Below are positions 7,868 through 17,343 of a DNA stretch of 64,000 nucleotides, piece by piece. Origin of the DNA: CAZPHU01 sp964586285 (GTDB lineage: Bacteria > Fibrobacterota > Chitinivibrionia > Chitinivibrionales > CAYFVL01); the NCBI GenBank assembly GCA_964586285.1, contig CAZPHU010000002.1, forward strand, positions 1 to 64,000. Direction: 5' to 3'. The notes below the pieces were generated by a model that had not been told where the DNA came from, made no database searches, and saw only the letters and a program-made list of their open reading frames with translations. Numbering within the stretch: the first letter of the stretch is position 1; the number at the start of each line of letters is the position of its first letter. The translations under genes and the position numbers were made by a program.

Positions 7868-10800
7868 TTAATTCGTGATCCCGAGGGGGATTTTCAGCTT
7901 TGTCTCACTGCCGCTTCCGTCCTCAATGACTAAAAATGCGGAGTAAGTACCTTCTCCAACAATGCGGCCGTTTTGGTTGCGCCCGTCCCATATACCCAGA
8001 AATGCATTATCTCGCAGTTGTAAGGTTTCACTGAATAAAACATTACCAATCGCGTCGAAAATGGTGCATGTAATTTGTACATTGCGCAGATCAACCGGTG
8101 TGGTTGGTTTTAACTTTATCATTATACTTTCACCTTTTGTTGATGGTGAGAAGGGATTTGGACCGGCCGATTTGCGCCAGGTCGCGGGAGGCCATACTAC
8201 TTTTACAGGGACTCTATTGTTAAGTGGGTTATCCTGAATTTTGCCTCTTGTGTCGGCCATTTCGGCATCCGGATTAATGTAAAGGGAGTCACCATTAGTG
8301 AAGAGAAGAGATTCATCGAGGTTGCTGTTCGGGATCGTGAAGTGGTAAGTCGTTTGACTCAAACCCGTCAAATGCATATCAGGAGCTAAGTCGGGCGATC
8401 CGTCCTTCGGAGATAATGAAAATGGTTTTGAACCAAACGACAGCAAAATCGGTTCAGAAAGCAAAACCTTTAAGGTATCCGGTTGACGAGAATCGTTTTC
8501 CAGGTATGCTCCGGGATATACACGGGCGGAAAGAGCTACTGGCGCTGCACTGTCTGCAACAGGTGAAGTTATAGGATAGTCGGTGAAGCCGGAATAGGAA
8601 ATTCTTATATCCATATTTGGGTTAGTCAACCTGTTTTCCGGATTAATTAGAGCTCCACCCACAGGAACTTTGATGGTGGAATCATTTATAAAGTCTATAT
8701 GGTCCTTGGTGAGTGTTTCTCCCTTGGATTTCGAATTAAAATTCCAGAGTATTTTGACACTGGCGAATTCGGATCGATCCACACTACGTTTAAATCTAAC
8801 CGTTGCATAATCTACAAATCCGTCGGCATTACCATCGAAGTATGCTGCGGAGCTAATCGCCGCAGGCCCCTTTTTAAGCGTCAACACGACCGAGGGGTTG
8901 AGATCGTGAGGGAGATTTGCGTTGAGATCACTGATTAGACCGTTTTGACCTTTGGGAACCAGCCTGAGACTATCGCCGGCCTGTGGCAAGTCTGATTCAG
9001 ATGAAACATTTACAATGAAAAGGTTTTCACCAAGAGAGTCGATGATGCTTTCAATAAAGAGAGGGATGGGATCCGAAAGTGATCCGTTTATTAGGAGCAG
9101 TTGATTTCCGTTTAAGGTAGAAGTAACTATCGATTCGCTGAAAGTTAAAACAAGAACATTCGATTCATTTCCCAGATTCTCAATGACCGATGCGGCGGTA
9201 AGTGCAGGGCCGACTCCGTCTACAAATGATCTTGAATTTTGCTTTTGCTCATCATCCCCACTCATATGAATCGTAACATTTCCGGTTGGCCGACTGTCTT
9301 TACCGCTAAGAGTGGTAAACGGTATGGATAGAAACAGATCCTGTTGGATTACCGACGATGCCGGAACAACGTATTTGTTTCCATTGTATTGTATTACGAC
9401 TGAATCGAGTTTCTGATTTTCGGCAAAATCACTTTGCAGAACAACTGAGAGCATGTCCGGAGAAAGGTCGCCGTTATCATCCAGCATAACGGCTGATTTG
9501 ATTGACGGCCAGCTGGGAGCCGTATCAATTGTCAAGAACAGTGAATCCCCCAGAATATCCGGTTCATGCGCCGAAATTACCGAAGCTCCAGAACCAACAT
9601 TGTTAATCGTTGCGGTCCACCTGTTTGCCTTTACAGTTGCTACTGTTATGTCTGAGCTGCTCCACGATGCGTTAGCATACCGTATGAATCGTCCGTTTCG
9701 GTCTCGGACGATCGCGTAGAGCGTGAAGCTATCCTGATTCGGACCAAGTGTAAGAGAATCCAGAATTTCATCTGTTGTCCGGTCGAAATTGATGGTATCA
9801 AGTATTATATCAATATGGTAGGGTCTGCCGTCATCCTCGGATAAACAGAGAATGTTCGTGTGTGCACCGATATAATCAGTGGGATATCCGCGTATATTGG
9901 TGTAAGCCGTGTTCGAAATCGTGTCTCTGTAGCACTCACCCACAGTGGCCTTGAGCCACAGCGAGACAGAGTCACCGGCCTCGAGTACTTCATCACCACC
10001 GACAACCGGCCAGGTGATATCGCCGCCGTTGTAATTCGCCGTAAGTTCTTTTCCCGCGAGTGGACCGGTCACGATCGTGCCGCCTGCGGAGGTAAAGGTC
10101 AGGTTGGAGGGAAGCGGGTCATGGATGGTCACATCGTAGGCAGCGTCGAAGTGGCTGTTCCAGTTCCATAATTTCGCCTCTGAAAAATCTTCGACATTCC
10201 TGACACCGGCATAACCGGCGCGAATGTCAATGCCGGTTTGGGTGACATTGGGAGATGGTTCGGTTGTATCTCCGGCCCAGAGACTAATCGTATCGCCGGC
10301 GAGCTTGACCTTGAAATTAAAATTCGGCGGTGTGGAGTTGAAGTCGGTGTAGGAAAAGCGTTGATCTTCTCCCACCTGCGTACCGCTATTGTAAAATTGC
10401 ACCCGCATATCACCATAATCCCGAAACATGCGGATCTCCACAAAATCGTCTTCACTGCTGCGTGCGACCAGACTGAAACTCGAGTAGGTCGGGGGAAAAA
10501 TCGTACCGCCGAAGGTGCCGTTGACCCCGTAGGAGTATGAGTGCACCATCATCCCGTCCTTTTGGTCATACACTATCGTATCTTGTGAGATGGTAAAAAG
10601 GCCGTTGCCGCCATGATCGAGCCATTCGCCGATATCGGAGGCGTCGGTGACGATCGACCCGTGAGTTTGCTTGTAGGCAATCGAATAGGTAACCGTATCG
10701 TCAACCCCGTATACCATGCGATCAGCCTGTTTGTACATGGTCGTAGGAGGTAGGGGAGGCGGGGGCACGGAATCACAGGTGACGGTTACCGCTACGCTGT

Positions 10801-13800
10801 CGGCAATAGGCGATTCCCGGTCCGCAGAAATCCAGGCGCGTGTCAAAATTGCCTTGTCCTGCATCGGGCAGGCTCCGGAAGCCGTCGCCACGTATGTAAG
10901 ACTAGCTTTCTGGTTGACCTGCAGCTTGGGTATCGACCAGGTGATAACGTTTCCCTCGACGGTTGGCTCGATGCCAAACGGTGGCTTACCGGTAAAACGG
11001 CTAAACGAAAATCCGTCTGGAATGGTGTCTCTGATAATCACATTGGTCACCTCGCGGCCGGGAAGCGGTCCGTTTCCGGCGACCCGTCTCCAGGTGTATC
11101 CATCCCACTCCTCCACAAGCACATTGTCAACCGTATGCGAGGCTGTCGCGCATTCCTTTGGATTCCAGGTGGTCACCGCAACATTGGGATTATCCGGATC
11201 GGTCCAGTCGGCGGTCACCGGCCAGTATTTCCCGTCATCGGTGTCCTCGGCCGCCGGATCCCACGACCAGTCATCGCTCCAGTTTGCTTCGGTCCAGGTG
11301 CTGGTATTTACATTCCATACCAGGCGAAGCGGGTCGGTACCGCCACGATGAATCATACCTTCGATGCCGCGGTACCAGTTAATGTGGTAGTTGGTCGTGG
11401 TAAGGTTGATTGTACGCTCGGGATTTGTCGGATCCGAAAACTGAAGGATTATACGCTGATTCCATTTACCGTAATCGTCCTCTCCGGGCGTGATATTTTC
11501 GTGAAGAATAGTAATGAAATCCGGGTCGACTCCCTCGACAATGGTTGGCTGCACCTGCCAGCCGTTTGAACACCCCTCCTCGCCCGCGTAACACTTTAGC
11601 CCGGCATCAAAGAGGAAATAAGAAATACGATAGTTTCCATAATCGATATACGCTTCATCGGCGTCATGGAAAAGCTTTACCCGCATGGAGGTCATTGCCG
11701 CTGAGCCGGAGGGGAGCGGATCGTGAGAGTAGGCGAAATGTACTCCCGTGCGACCCCCGTTTATCCATCCGGCCTCGGAGGTGTTCTCGAAGTCTATGGT
11801 AAACTCTATCTCACTTCCAGGATTGACGTGTGTATTTGACGCCTTCTTATCAACAACAAGTGCGCGTTTGGCGATATCCAGATGATTTCGCCTCATTACC
11901 GAGCTGATATCGTTTGGAAACTCATTGGACGTCCATCCCGAGCCGTTTGTGCACGAAATCGTCACGCTGTTTCTATACTGATTTTCCGTTGCTGTGCCGA
12001 CCATCACGTGCAGACTGACCCGGCCGGTGGTCGGCTCCACCCCGGTGGTAGTTTTAAAGCCGGGAACCGTGCCGATATCCCAGGTGACCACGTTTGTCGC
12101 CGCATCATATACACCGCCGCCGGTGGATGAGATGTAGACGAAATCCGGATGCAGCGTATCTTTGATGGTTACTCCCTGCGCATCGAGTGACCCGTAGTTG
12201 CGGTAGTCGATATGGTAGGTGATCGTGTCCCGCTCGAATGCAAACGATTTGTCGATATCCAAATATACCTTCATATTTGCGGTCGGTTTTATCTCGGCTG
12301 GCCTCTGATAGTTACCGGTCAAAACCAGCATCCCCAGAAGACGAAACCATCCGTGAAAATAGTGCGGTACGCTGGTGATATATCTGCCGCCCTCCGTGCC
12401 GTCCCATTTTATTTCCAGGTTACGATAGAGCTGTGCCATCAGATCAAAATCCTGCGCAACCACCGCGGAGGGAGAGCCGGTGCCGGGAACCCAGTTAAGG
12501 GCAAAGGTTCCCAGAGGTTCGCCTTCAGGCGTGTAATAGTATTTCAGTATATCGGGGCCCCAGAATGAGGCAAGCGTATCACTGACACCCGCAACGCATG
12601 AAAAATTCCAGGGTTGCTGACGGCTGTCCCACAGAAAACGAGCATACCGTTTCCCCACATCACTTTCAAAGCTGTTGGGTATGCCGGGTTGCACCTGGTG
12701 GGTTTCCGGGTCCCAGGTGTAGTTGGGGTCGCCATGCCACATACTGTTTAGGATGGTACGCCATGCCATGCGGAAATCTTCACCGTCGGAAAAATTGCTG
12801 AAGGTGGCATTGTTATTCTCATCAAGCTCGACCCACCCGGCGAAGGGAATCATCTTCTCGTCATTGAGCACTTGCCCCATCAACCAGTCGGAGGAGGCCT
12901 CGGCGCGTCGAAACTGATAGATGTTCCAGGCGTAGCGGGCGGAATCCTCCTGTGCCAGAAAATCGGCGAACGCCTTGAAATAACTCGGCGCTGTATAGTC
13001 GATATGCTGTTGGGAAGGTCCCTTATGTTCGGGGAGAATCGAAAAACCGCTTGTCGCCACATCGTTTGCCCACCCGGTAAGCTCTGTCCAGGAATCGCCA
13101 CCCTTAAAATATCCGTCCAGGCCAATATCGCCGGTGACATAATTATCGTTCACATTGTAAGGTATCGTGTCGGTGAGCGCTTTCATAAATTCGACAGCTT
13201 CCTTTTTATATGAGATCGGCTCCCCGCAGGCATCATCGATTCCCATAAACTCGCCCCATTGCAGATAGGCGACAAGAAGCGCCAGCCCGATATCAAAGTC
13301 ACCGTCGGCTGCGGAGTTCGCTCCTGAGCCGGTCCAGCCGGGCAGCTGGCTGTATGCATATTCAGGACTGGAATCTTCGCAGTCACTGTAGCGTTTAACC
13401 TTATTCATCCGAAAATCGTGAATCCAAAGCCAGAGCCCGTCAAATGTCTCTTTGTCTGCCATGGCGGCCGCCGCCAAAAGCGCATATCCATCACCTTCCG
13501 TACATGACGGAGTTGACTGGAAGTAGATATAGTCGACTCCGTCCACTCCACCCCCGGGCTTCTCCGCCCGGTTCATCATAATTTGATATGCATCTCTGAT
13601 GGTTTGTTCCATCTCGGCGTGGGTGACACCGTCTCCGGGCTGGGTGGCCAGATTGTTCAGCGTCCCCGATTCATTGGCATAGGGCAGAAACTGAGGGAAG
13701 GGGTACACCGGATTACCCGAATTGATATGTACCTCCACCTGAGCATTGGCGGTATTTACAGTGTAGATGAAAAGAAGGAAAAAATGTACACCAACGCAGC

Positions 13801-13846
13801 GGGCTATTTTAGTGAGATAAATTGTCATCTGATTCACGGTTTTCAT
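7868..13846 (-). CDS. secreted multidomain glycoside hydrolase family 8 protein
   Basis: A 1992-residue exported protein. A signal peptide ends near ANAQ (residue 36). A GH8 catalytic domain follows to about residue 480, with the proton-donor motif CTEGDGYALL (E117) and SAADGDFDIGLALL (D181/D183/D185). GH8 enzymes cut beta-1,4 glucans, xylan, chitosan or lichenan; which one is not decidable here. Next come three DUF11-like beta-sandwiches between about 530 and 1370, the second and third split by inserted domains. After those are a Big2-like domain, repeated calcium/DNG-type sandwiches (DNGDLSPD, DGNADGFVDY) and a C-terminal FlgD-like domain (IWDGRNQNGRIVGEGTY). The final domain suggests surface sorting. 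The N-terminal two thirds are much more GC-rich than the rest. No strong ribosome binding site precedes the ATG. Confidence 0.9.
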   Translation of the reverse strand: MKTVNQMTIYLTKIARCVGVHFFLLFIYTVNTANAQVEVHINSGNPVYPFPQFLPYANESGTLNNLATQPGDGVTHAEMEQTIRDAYQIMMNRAEKPGGGVDGVDYIYFQSTPSCTEGDGYALLAAAAMADKETFDGLWLWIHDFRMNKVKRYSDCEDSSPEYAYSQLPGWTGSGANSAADGDFDIGLALLVAYLQWGEFMGIDDACGEPISYKKEAVEFMKALTDTIPYNVNDNYVTGDIGLDGYFKGGDSWTELTGWANDVATSGFSILPEHKGPSQQHIDYTAPSYFKAFADFLAQEDSARYAWNIYQFRRAEASSDWLMGQVLNDEKMIPFAGWVELDENNNATFSNFSDGEDFRMAWRTILNSMWHGDPNYTWDPETHQVQPGIPNSFESDVGKRYARFLWDSRQQPWNFSCVAGVSDTLASFWGPDILKYYYTPEGEPLGTFALNWVPGTGSPSAVVAQDFDLMAQLYRNLEIKWDGTEGGRYITSVPHYFHGWFRLLGMLVLTGNYQRPAEIKPTANMKVYLDIDKSFAFERDTITYHIDYRNYGSLDAQGVTIKDTLHPDFVYISSTGGGVYDAATNVVTWDIGTVPGFKTTTGVEPTTGRVSLHVMVGTATENQYRNSVTISCTNGSGWTSNEFPNDISSVMRRNHLDIAKRALVVDKKASNTHVNPGSEIEFTIDFENTSEAGWINGGRTGVHFAYSHDPLPSGSAAMTSMRVKLFHDADEAYIDYGNYRISYFLFDAGLKCYAGEEGCSNGWQVQPTIVEGVDPDFITILHENITPGEDDYGKWNQRIILQFSDPTNPERTINLTTTNYHINWYRGIEGMIHRGGTDPLRLVWNVNTSTWTEANWSDDWSWDPAAEDTDDGKYWPVTADWTDPDNPNVAVTTWNPKECATASHTVDNVLVEEWDGYTWRRVAGNGPLPGREVTNVIIRDTIPDGFSFSRFTGKPPFGIEPTVEGNVITWSIPKLQVNQKASLTYVATASGACPMQDKAILTRAWISADRESPIADSVAVTVTCDSVPPPPLPPTTMYKQADRMVYGVDDTVTYSIAYKQTHGSIVTDASDIGEWLDHGGNGLFTISQDTIVYDQKDGMMVHSYSYGVNGTFGGTIFPPTYSSFSLVARSSEDDFVEIRMFRDYGDMRVQFYNSGTQVGEDQRFSYTDFNSTPPNFNFKVKLAGDTISLWAGDTTEPSPNVTQTGIDIRAGYAGVRNVEDFSEAKLWNWNSHFDAAYDVTIHDPLPSNLTFTSAGGTIVTGPLAGKELTANYNGGDITWPVVGGDEVLEAGDSVSLWLKATVGECYRDTISNTAYTNIRGYPTDYIGAHTNILCLSEDDGRPYHIDIILDTINFDRTTDEILDSLTLGPNQDSFTLYAIVRDRNGRFIRYANASWSSSDITVATVKANRWTATINNVGSGASVISAHEPDILGDSLFLTIDTAPSWPSIKSAVMLDDNGDLSPDMLSVVLQSDFAENQKLDSVVIQYNGNKYVVPASSVIQQDLFLSIPFTTLSGKDSRPTGNVTIHMSGDDEQKQNSRSFVDGVGPALTAASVIENLGNESNVLVLTFSESIVTSTLNGNQLLLINGSLSDPIPLFIESIIDSLGENLFIVNVSSESDLPQAGDSLRLVPKGQNGLISDLNANLPHDLNPSVVLTLKKGPAAISSAAYFDGNADGFVDYATVRFKRSVDRSEFASVKILWNFNSKSKGETLTKDHIDFINDSTIKVPVGGALINPENRLTNPNMDIRISYSGFTDYPITSPVADSAAPVALSARVYPGAYLENDSRQPDTLKVLLSEPILLSFGSKPFSLSPKDGSPDLAPDMHLTGLSQTTYHFTIPNSNLDESLLFTNGDSLYINPDAEMADTRGKIQDNPLNNRVPVKVVWPPATWRKSAGPNPFSPSTKGESIMIKLKPTTPVDLRNVQITCTIFDAIGNVLFSETLQLRDNAFLGIWDGRNQNGRIVGEGTYSAFLVIEDGSGSETKLKIPLGITN

Positions 13847-14289
13847 CGACAGGAAAAATGGTTGATATATTGCGTCATCTAATAAGTAGTTGTTTTAATG
13901 GACTTTAACAAAAATGTGATACAAGCATAAGCATAGTCGGGAGTACACAAAAAACGGTTCATTTAATTGAACCTGCTAAAACATAATATAACAAATAGCA
14001 ACGGTTACGGTTTGAAGTGGTGAAAGAATAGATTTAACTGTTTAATAAATGAAACGAAAATCCAACATATCTTAATTTTCGGCGAGCTATTAACAAAGGA
14101 GTTGCCGGCGGTATTGCCGGCGATCATAGTATTGTATAGTGTGCAAATAGATTCATAAAGTTCCAGGCGACTGAAGCTATGCTTGTAAAGACGCCAGAGA
14201 GGAATATTATGTGTAGTGCCCATGCGCATACTTCTGTAATTATGGAGAAAATCTCTACCCTTATGATCAATTATCATTGCTGTGCTTCA
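13847..14289. other. 443-bp gene-free stretch, AT-rich, one GC hairpin
   Basis: This stretch separates the Nudix gene from the GH8 gene, both on the minus strand, so it should hold the GH8 promoter. The only structure I see is GCCGGC at 14104-14109 and again at 14116-14121, which can pair across a 6-nt loop. It has no T-tract on either side. A 90-codon minus frame here (14005-14277) has no recognisable protein character. Confidence 0.5.
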
Positions 14290-14715
14290 TTATCCGGATG
14301 TAAGGTCCTGATTGAACTCTCGTCGAATAATATCGCAAAGTGATGGAATCGACAGCATCTTAAGAGCATCATTTATTCCGACGACACATCGTGCACGTAT
14401 TTCTTTTTCGGGCCAGATATCTAAAATTTCTCGAACGACCATTCGATATATCTGAACAACGCAAATTTTTCGATATTTCGATGATACATATGAACCTATC
14501 GGTTCATCGGACTCTATCGTACCTATAAGCCCAGCTTCTTCTTGAGCTTCCTTAAGGGCTGATTGTTGAGGGGTCATATCCCGTTCAATAAAACCTTTAG
14601 GAAGAATCCACTTCTTCTGTCGCCGTGACGTTATTAAGACGATAGCGGCTTTCGGACCACATTTGACGATAGGTAGGACACCTGTCTGTTTGTGGAATGA
14701 TCTTGTCTTACTCAC
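14290..14715 (-). CDS. Nudix hydrolase
   Basis: A 141-residue Nudix-fold hydrolase that would cleave a nucleoside diphosphate linked to another moiety. The Nudix box reads GFIERDM...ALKEAQEEAGL: the catalytic EExG core is intact, but the first glutamate of the consensus is Met and the consensus Arg is Lys. The flanking WILPKG and YRMVVREIL with EIRARCVV resemble the DIPP/MutT-like branch that acts on diphosphoinositol or dinucleoside polyphosphates. The start is GTG at 14713-14715, with AGAGG about 8 nt upstream on the minus strand. The gene is monocistronic, and its substrate is not predictable. Confidence 0.85.
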   Translation of the reverse strand: MSKTRSFHKQTGVLPIVKCGPKAAIVLITSRRQKKWILPKGFIERDMTPQQSALKEAQEEAGLIGTIESDEPIGSYVSSKYRKICVVQIYRMVVREILDIWPEKEIRARCVVGINDALKMLSIPSLCDIIRREFNQDLTSG

Positions 14716-15175
14716 AATTAATCCTCTAAAGTTGTGCTATAATACTAATAAGCGCACGGTCATATCATCAAAAATTGTGCCATCTAAGAAGAGCGCGATG
14801 CAAAAGATTTATTTACCGAACACAGGTTGTTACCAGACCGCCATGCCTTGATGCGAAATGCCCATTGAATAGCATCGTTATGAGCGTTTTGAAACATTTT
14901 TTTTTTAATTGCGATAGGAATGCGACACTTTTTTGAGTTTAAGCCAAGATAATATGCCGCGCACCCTGTTTCATTTTCGCCCATTTTCTATTTTACAGTT
15001 TAGTCTGAGGATGATAATAAACAATAGGTATGGGCAATGTTCGAAATATCAATTAGATATAACGAAATTGTATGATTGTGCCCAATTGGCGGCCAAACTA
15101 TGATTAAGAACATGGTTTAAGGTCAACAATAAGAGCAAAATTACGATATTCAAACACCTTTAACAGGTAAAGAAC
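14716..15175. other. 460-bp gene-free stretch between divergent genes
   Basis: This is the divergent intergenic region between the minus-strand Nudix gene and the plus-strand DUF1189-like gene, so both promoters should be here. A TATAAT at 14738-14743 and a poly-T/A block near 14895-14910 are visible, but I cannot assign a -35 element with confidence. A 66-codon minus frame (14784-14984) shows no family character. Confidence 0.4.
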
Positions 15176-16021
15176 TTGAACCTTTTTAATCAGATTCATT
15201 CAAGTATAGTATCACCACCTTTTTATCGCACAGTGAGTAAACTTACTGCCAGGCAGGTTGTTTGGTTTGTTTTACGTATAGTTTTGTTGACTGCCACGAT
15301 AGAAGCGGCGATTCACACATACCAATCGGTCAGTTTGGAATCAGGGATACCCCGTTACCTTTCAAAAATAATGGATGGAATCAGAATTCATAAAGGTGAA
15401 CTAATATCCGACAAAGGTGCTATATTTGTACCCGCGAAGGCATATGTTCGTGATTTCGTTGCATTCATTTCATCCACATCGACTCAGTATATTAACCTTC
15501 CGGATTCATCCATACTCATAGATACGCGTGAAGAGGAACAGAGGGCAACCTCTGTAAAACCGTTTATTCGTCTATTGCCTCGAAAGATGGAAATAAACAA
15601 TGGTGCTACAGTTGTACCGATCGAGTATACTTCTCTTTTTGGTTCAAACGGTGAGATTTCTTTTACTTCACCAGAAATCAAATCATTTCTTCACAGCAAT
15701 ATTGTTGCTGTATCATCATTCTTTTTGGTCTTTTACATCATTAAGAGCGGTGCCGACATCCTGTTCGCTCTATTTTTTCTGACATTTGCAGCATATATAT
15801 TCAGAAAAGGGAGAAAAGATTTGGCGCATTCCTTAAAAATCGCTTCCTTTGCCATAAGCCCCATAGCAGTAGCGCACATACTGGTGGCTTTTTCCATGAC
15901 TCGTATGGAATGGACGGGTCAGGCAGCGCTGATTGTATCTTCAGTGGTGTTATTTCGAGCCATTAAATCTACTGGACCTCGACCGGAGGAGTCATCGGAA
16001 AGTAATCAGGAGATGAAATGA
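15176..16021 (+). CDS. DUF1189-like integral membrane protein
   Basis: A 281-residue membrane protein. One transmembrane helix is near residues 25-45 (VVWFVLRIVLLTATIEAAIH), followed by a ~140-residue extracytoplasmic domain containing RIHKGELISDKGAIFVP, then three or four C-terminal helices. The layout, an N-terminal YRTVSKLTARQ segment plus an external beta-rich domain plus a C-terminal helix bundle, matches DUF1189 proteins, whose function is unknown. The start is TTG at 15176 behind AGGTAAAG. Its stop overlaps the next gene by 4 nt (ATGA), so the two products are probably made together. Confidence 0.7.
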   Translation: MNLFNQIHSSIVSPPFYRTVSKLTARQVVWFVLRIVLLTATIEAAIHTYQSVSLESGIPRYLSKIMDGIRIHKGELISDKGAIFVPAKAYVRDFVAFISSTSTQYINLPDSSILIDTREEEQRATSVKPFIRLLPRKMEINNGATVVPIEYTSLFGSNGEISFTSPEIKSFLHSNIVAVSSFFLVFYIIKSGADILFALFFLTFAAYIFRKGRKDLAHSLKIASFAISPIAVAHILVAFSMTRMEWTGQAALIVSSVVLFRAIKSTGPRPEESSESNQEMK

Positions 16022-16890
16022 TGAGCTTTTTGGGAATTGAACAGAAAAAGGGTGACCCTCTTAACCTTGAAGGTCATTTGATTGTATATGCGAAGATCGA
16101 TTTAGACCCATCTGAGGTAATTGAGCCAAAGCACCCTATCGCCTCTATGATACACAACGGTCTTTTAGTCGCACAGGGAAACTATCGGGATCAAAACAAT
16201 CTCCGTGACTTTCTCAAGTCAGAGATGGGATTGTCTTTGGAAGAGGGGTTAGGTGAATTCATCGAAAAATTAGACGGCCTTGAATCTGCTCTTGATCCAC
16301 AGAAATTAAAGGACAAAATAAACCATCTCGATGATATTCAAGACTTTATACCTACTCCGGCCAAAATAGTGCCTTTTAACTCCGAGCAGGAAATCTTGGC
16401 TCAGGAGGCTGATATCTTTTATACTGGGCTATTTAAAAACGTTGCCAACGCTAATCTTAGTGTAAATTCCTTTCCCATTCTCTACCAGGCAAGATTCAGA
16501 GAACAGCAGATCGATCTCGTAAAAGGTGAAATAGAACAACTTATTTCTCAAGTTGAACATACACAAGTGCACAGTGGGCTGTCGGGCAAGGAACTGGAGC
16601 AAAAAATTCTAAAGGAGTATATTCCTCAGATGCTTTATTGCCGAAATGATAAGCCCGTGCTCAGATCAACGGAGACACAGTTTCGCAAATTTTTAGGCGA
16701 TCGCTTTAATGATGATGCCGATCACATAATTAAGCTGATTGAGCAGCCCAATGATTTGAGTGCCCGCCATTATCAGCTTCTTGAGTTGTATGCAAGAAAA
16801 ATTGCTGAGATCAGCAGTGAAAATTTCGCTGCGGTAGAGAGTATTAATCGATCAATTGAAGATTTGGAAAACGGATTGTCGGCCGATTAA
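16018..16890 (+). CDS. hypothetical soluble protein coupled to the DUF1189-like gene
   Basis: A 290-residue protein I do not recognise. It has no signal peptide or membrane segment. The N-terminal ~60 residues look beta-rich (LEGHLIVYAKIDLDPSEV), the rest strongly helical and acidic, with possible coiled-coil stretches (REQQIDLVKGEIEQLISQVE) and a C-terminal helix rich in Glu and Ser. A single Cys is visible (LYCRND) and there is no known catalytic motif. Coupling by ATGA overlap to the membrane protein upstream suggests a cytoplasmic partner of it. Function unknown. Confidence 0.75.
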   Translation: MMSFLGIEQKKGDPLNLEGHLIVYAKIDLDPSEVIEPKHPIASMIHNGLLVAQGNYRDQNNLRDFLKSEMGLSLEEGLGEFIEKLDGLESALDPQKLKDKINHLDDIQDFIPTPAKIVPFNSEQEILAQEADIFYTGLFKNVANANLSVNSFPILYQARFREQQIDLVKGEIEQLISQVEHTQVHSGLSGKELEQKILKEYIPQMLYCRNDKPVLRSTETQFRKFLGDRFNDDADHIIKLIEQPNDLSARHYQLLELYARKIAEISSENFAAVESINRSIEDLENGLSAD

Positions 16891-17343
16891 GACGGTTTGT
16901 CTATTCGTCTTCTTGAATTCATGAATATGGGATTGTCGTAGCTACACCATTACGAGCAAAATTTGAAAAATGTAGTAGAAGGACCTTTGCGGCAGCTACT
17001 AAACAGACCGATTCTTCATTTAATGGCGTTCCTCTGATGTATGAAAAAAAGAAAAAGCAAGCAATTTCTTCGGTGAGGATTTATAATTGCTAAAGCATCT
17101 AAAACACTGATGTGCGAATACACTGTGAGCATAAATTCAAATGATGCGTACTTTCTTCCTGTGGGTTCCCGTATTAAATATGAAATGAGGATTGTTTCAT
17201 TTTAAAAATCGGTCTTTCACCTTTTTTTGTCAATTTTTAGAGTGAACTAACTCTATGTGTTCGTTCGTTAACGCTAATTCTAAAGAACCGGAAAGAATTT
17301 TTGGTGGATTTATCCGGTCTTTATGGGAGTTGTTGGTTAAAGT
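16891..17343. other. 453-bp gene-free stretch upstream of a histidine kinase
   Basis: No open frame of interest and no RNA gene is visible. A loose inverted repeat (AACCGGA near 17285 and TCCGGTC near 17313) lies just before the kinase gene and could be part of its regulatory region. This is weak. Confidence 0.35.

Noticed and set aside
10716..11569. long plus-strand frames opposite the GH8 gene (up to 211 codons)
   Set aside because: They are shadows of the high-GC GH8 coding strand; the minus frame has a signal peptide, a catalytic domain and clear sandwiches, so the opposite frames are not genes.
14005..14277. 90-codon minus frame
   Set aside because: No ribosome site, mixed composition and no family character; placed in the GH8 upstream region.
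14784..14984. 66-codon minus frame
   Set aside because: No recognisable domain, no ribosome site, lies in a divergent promoter region.
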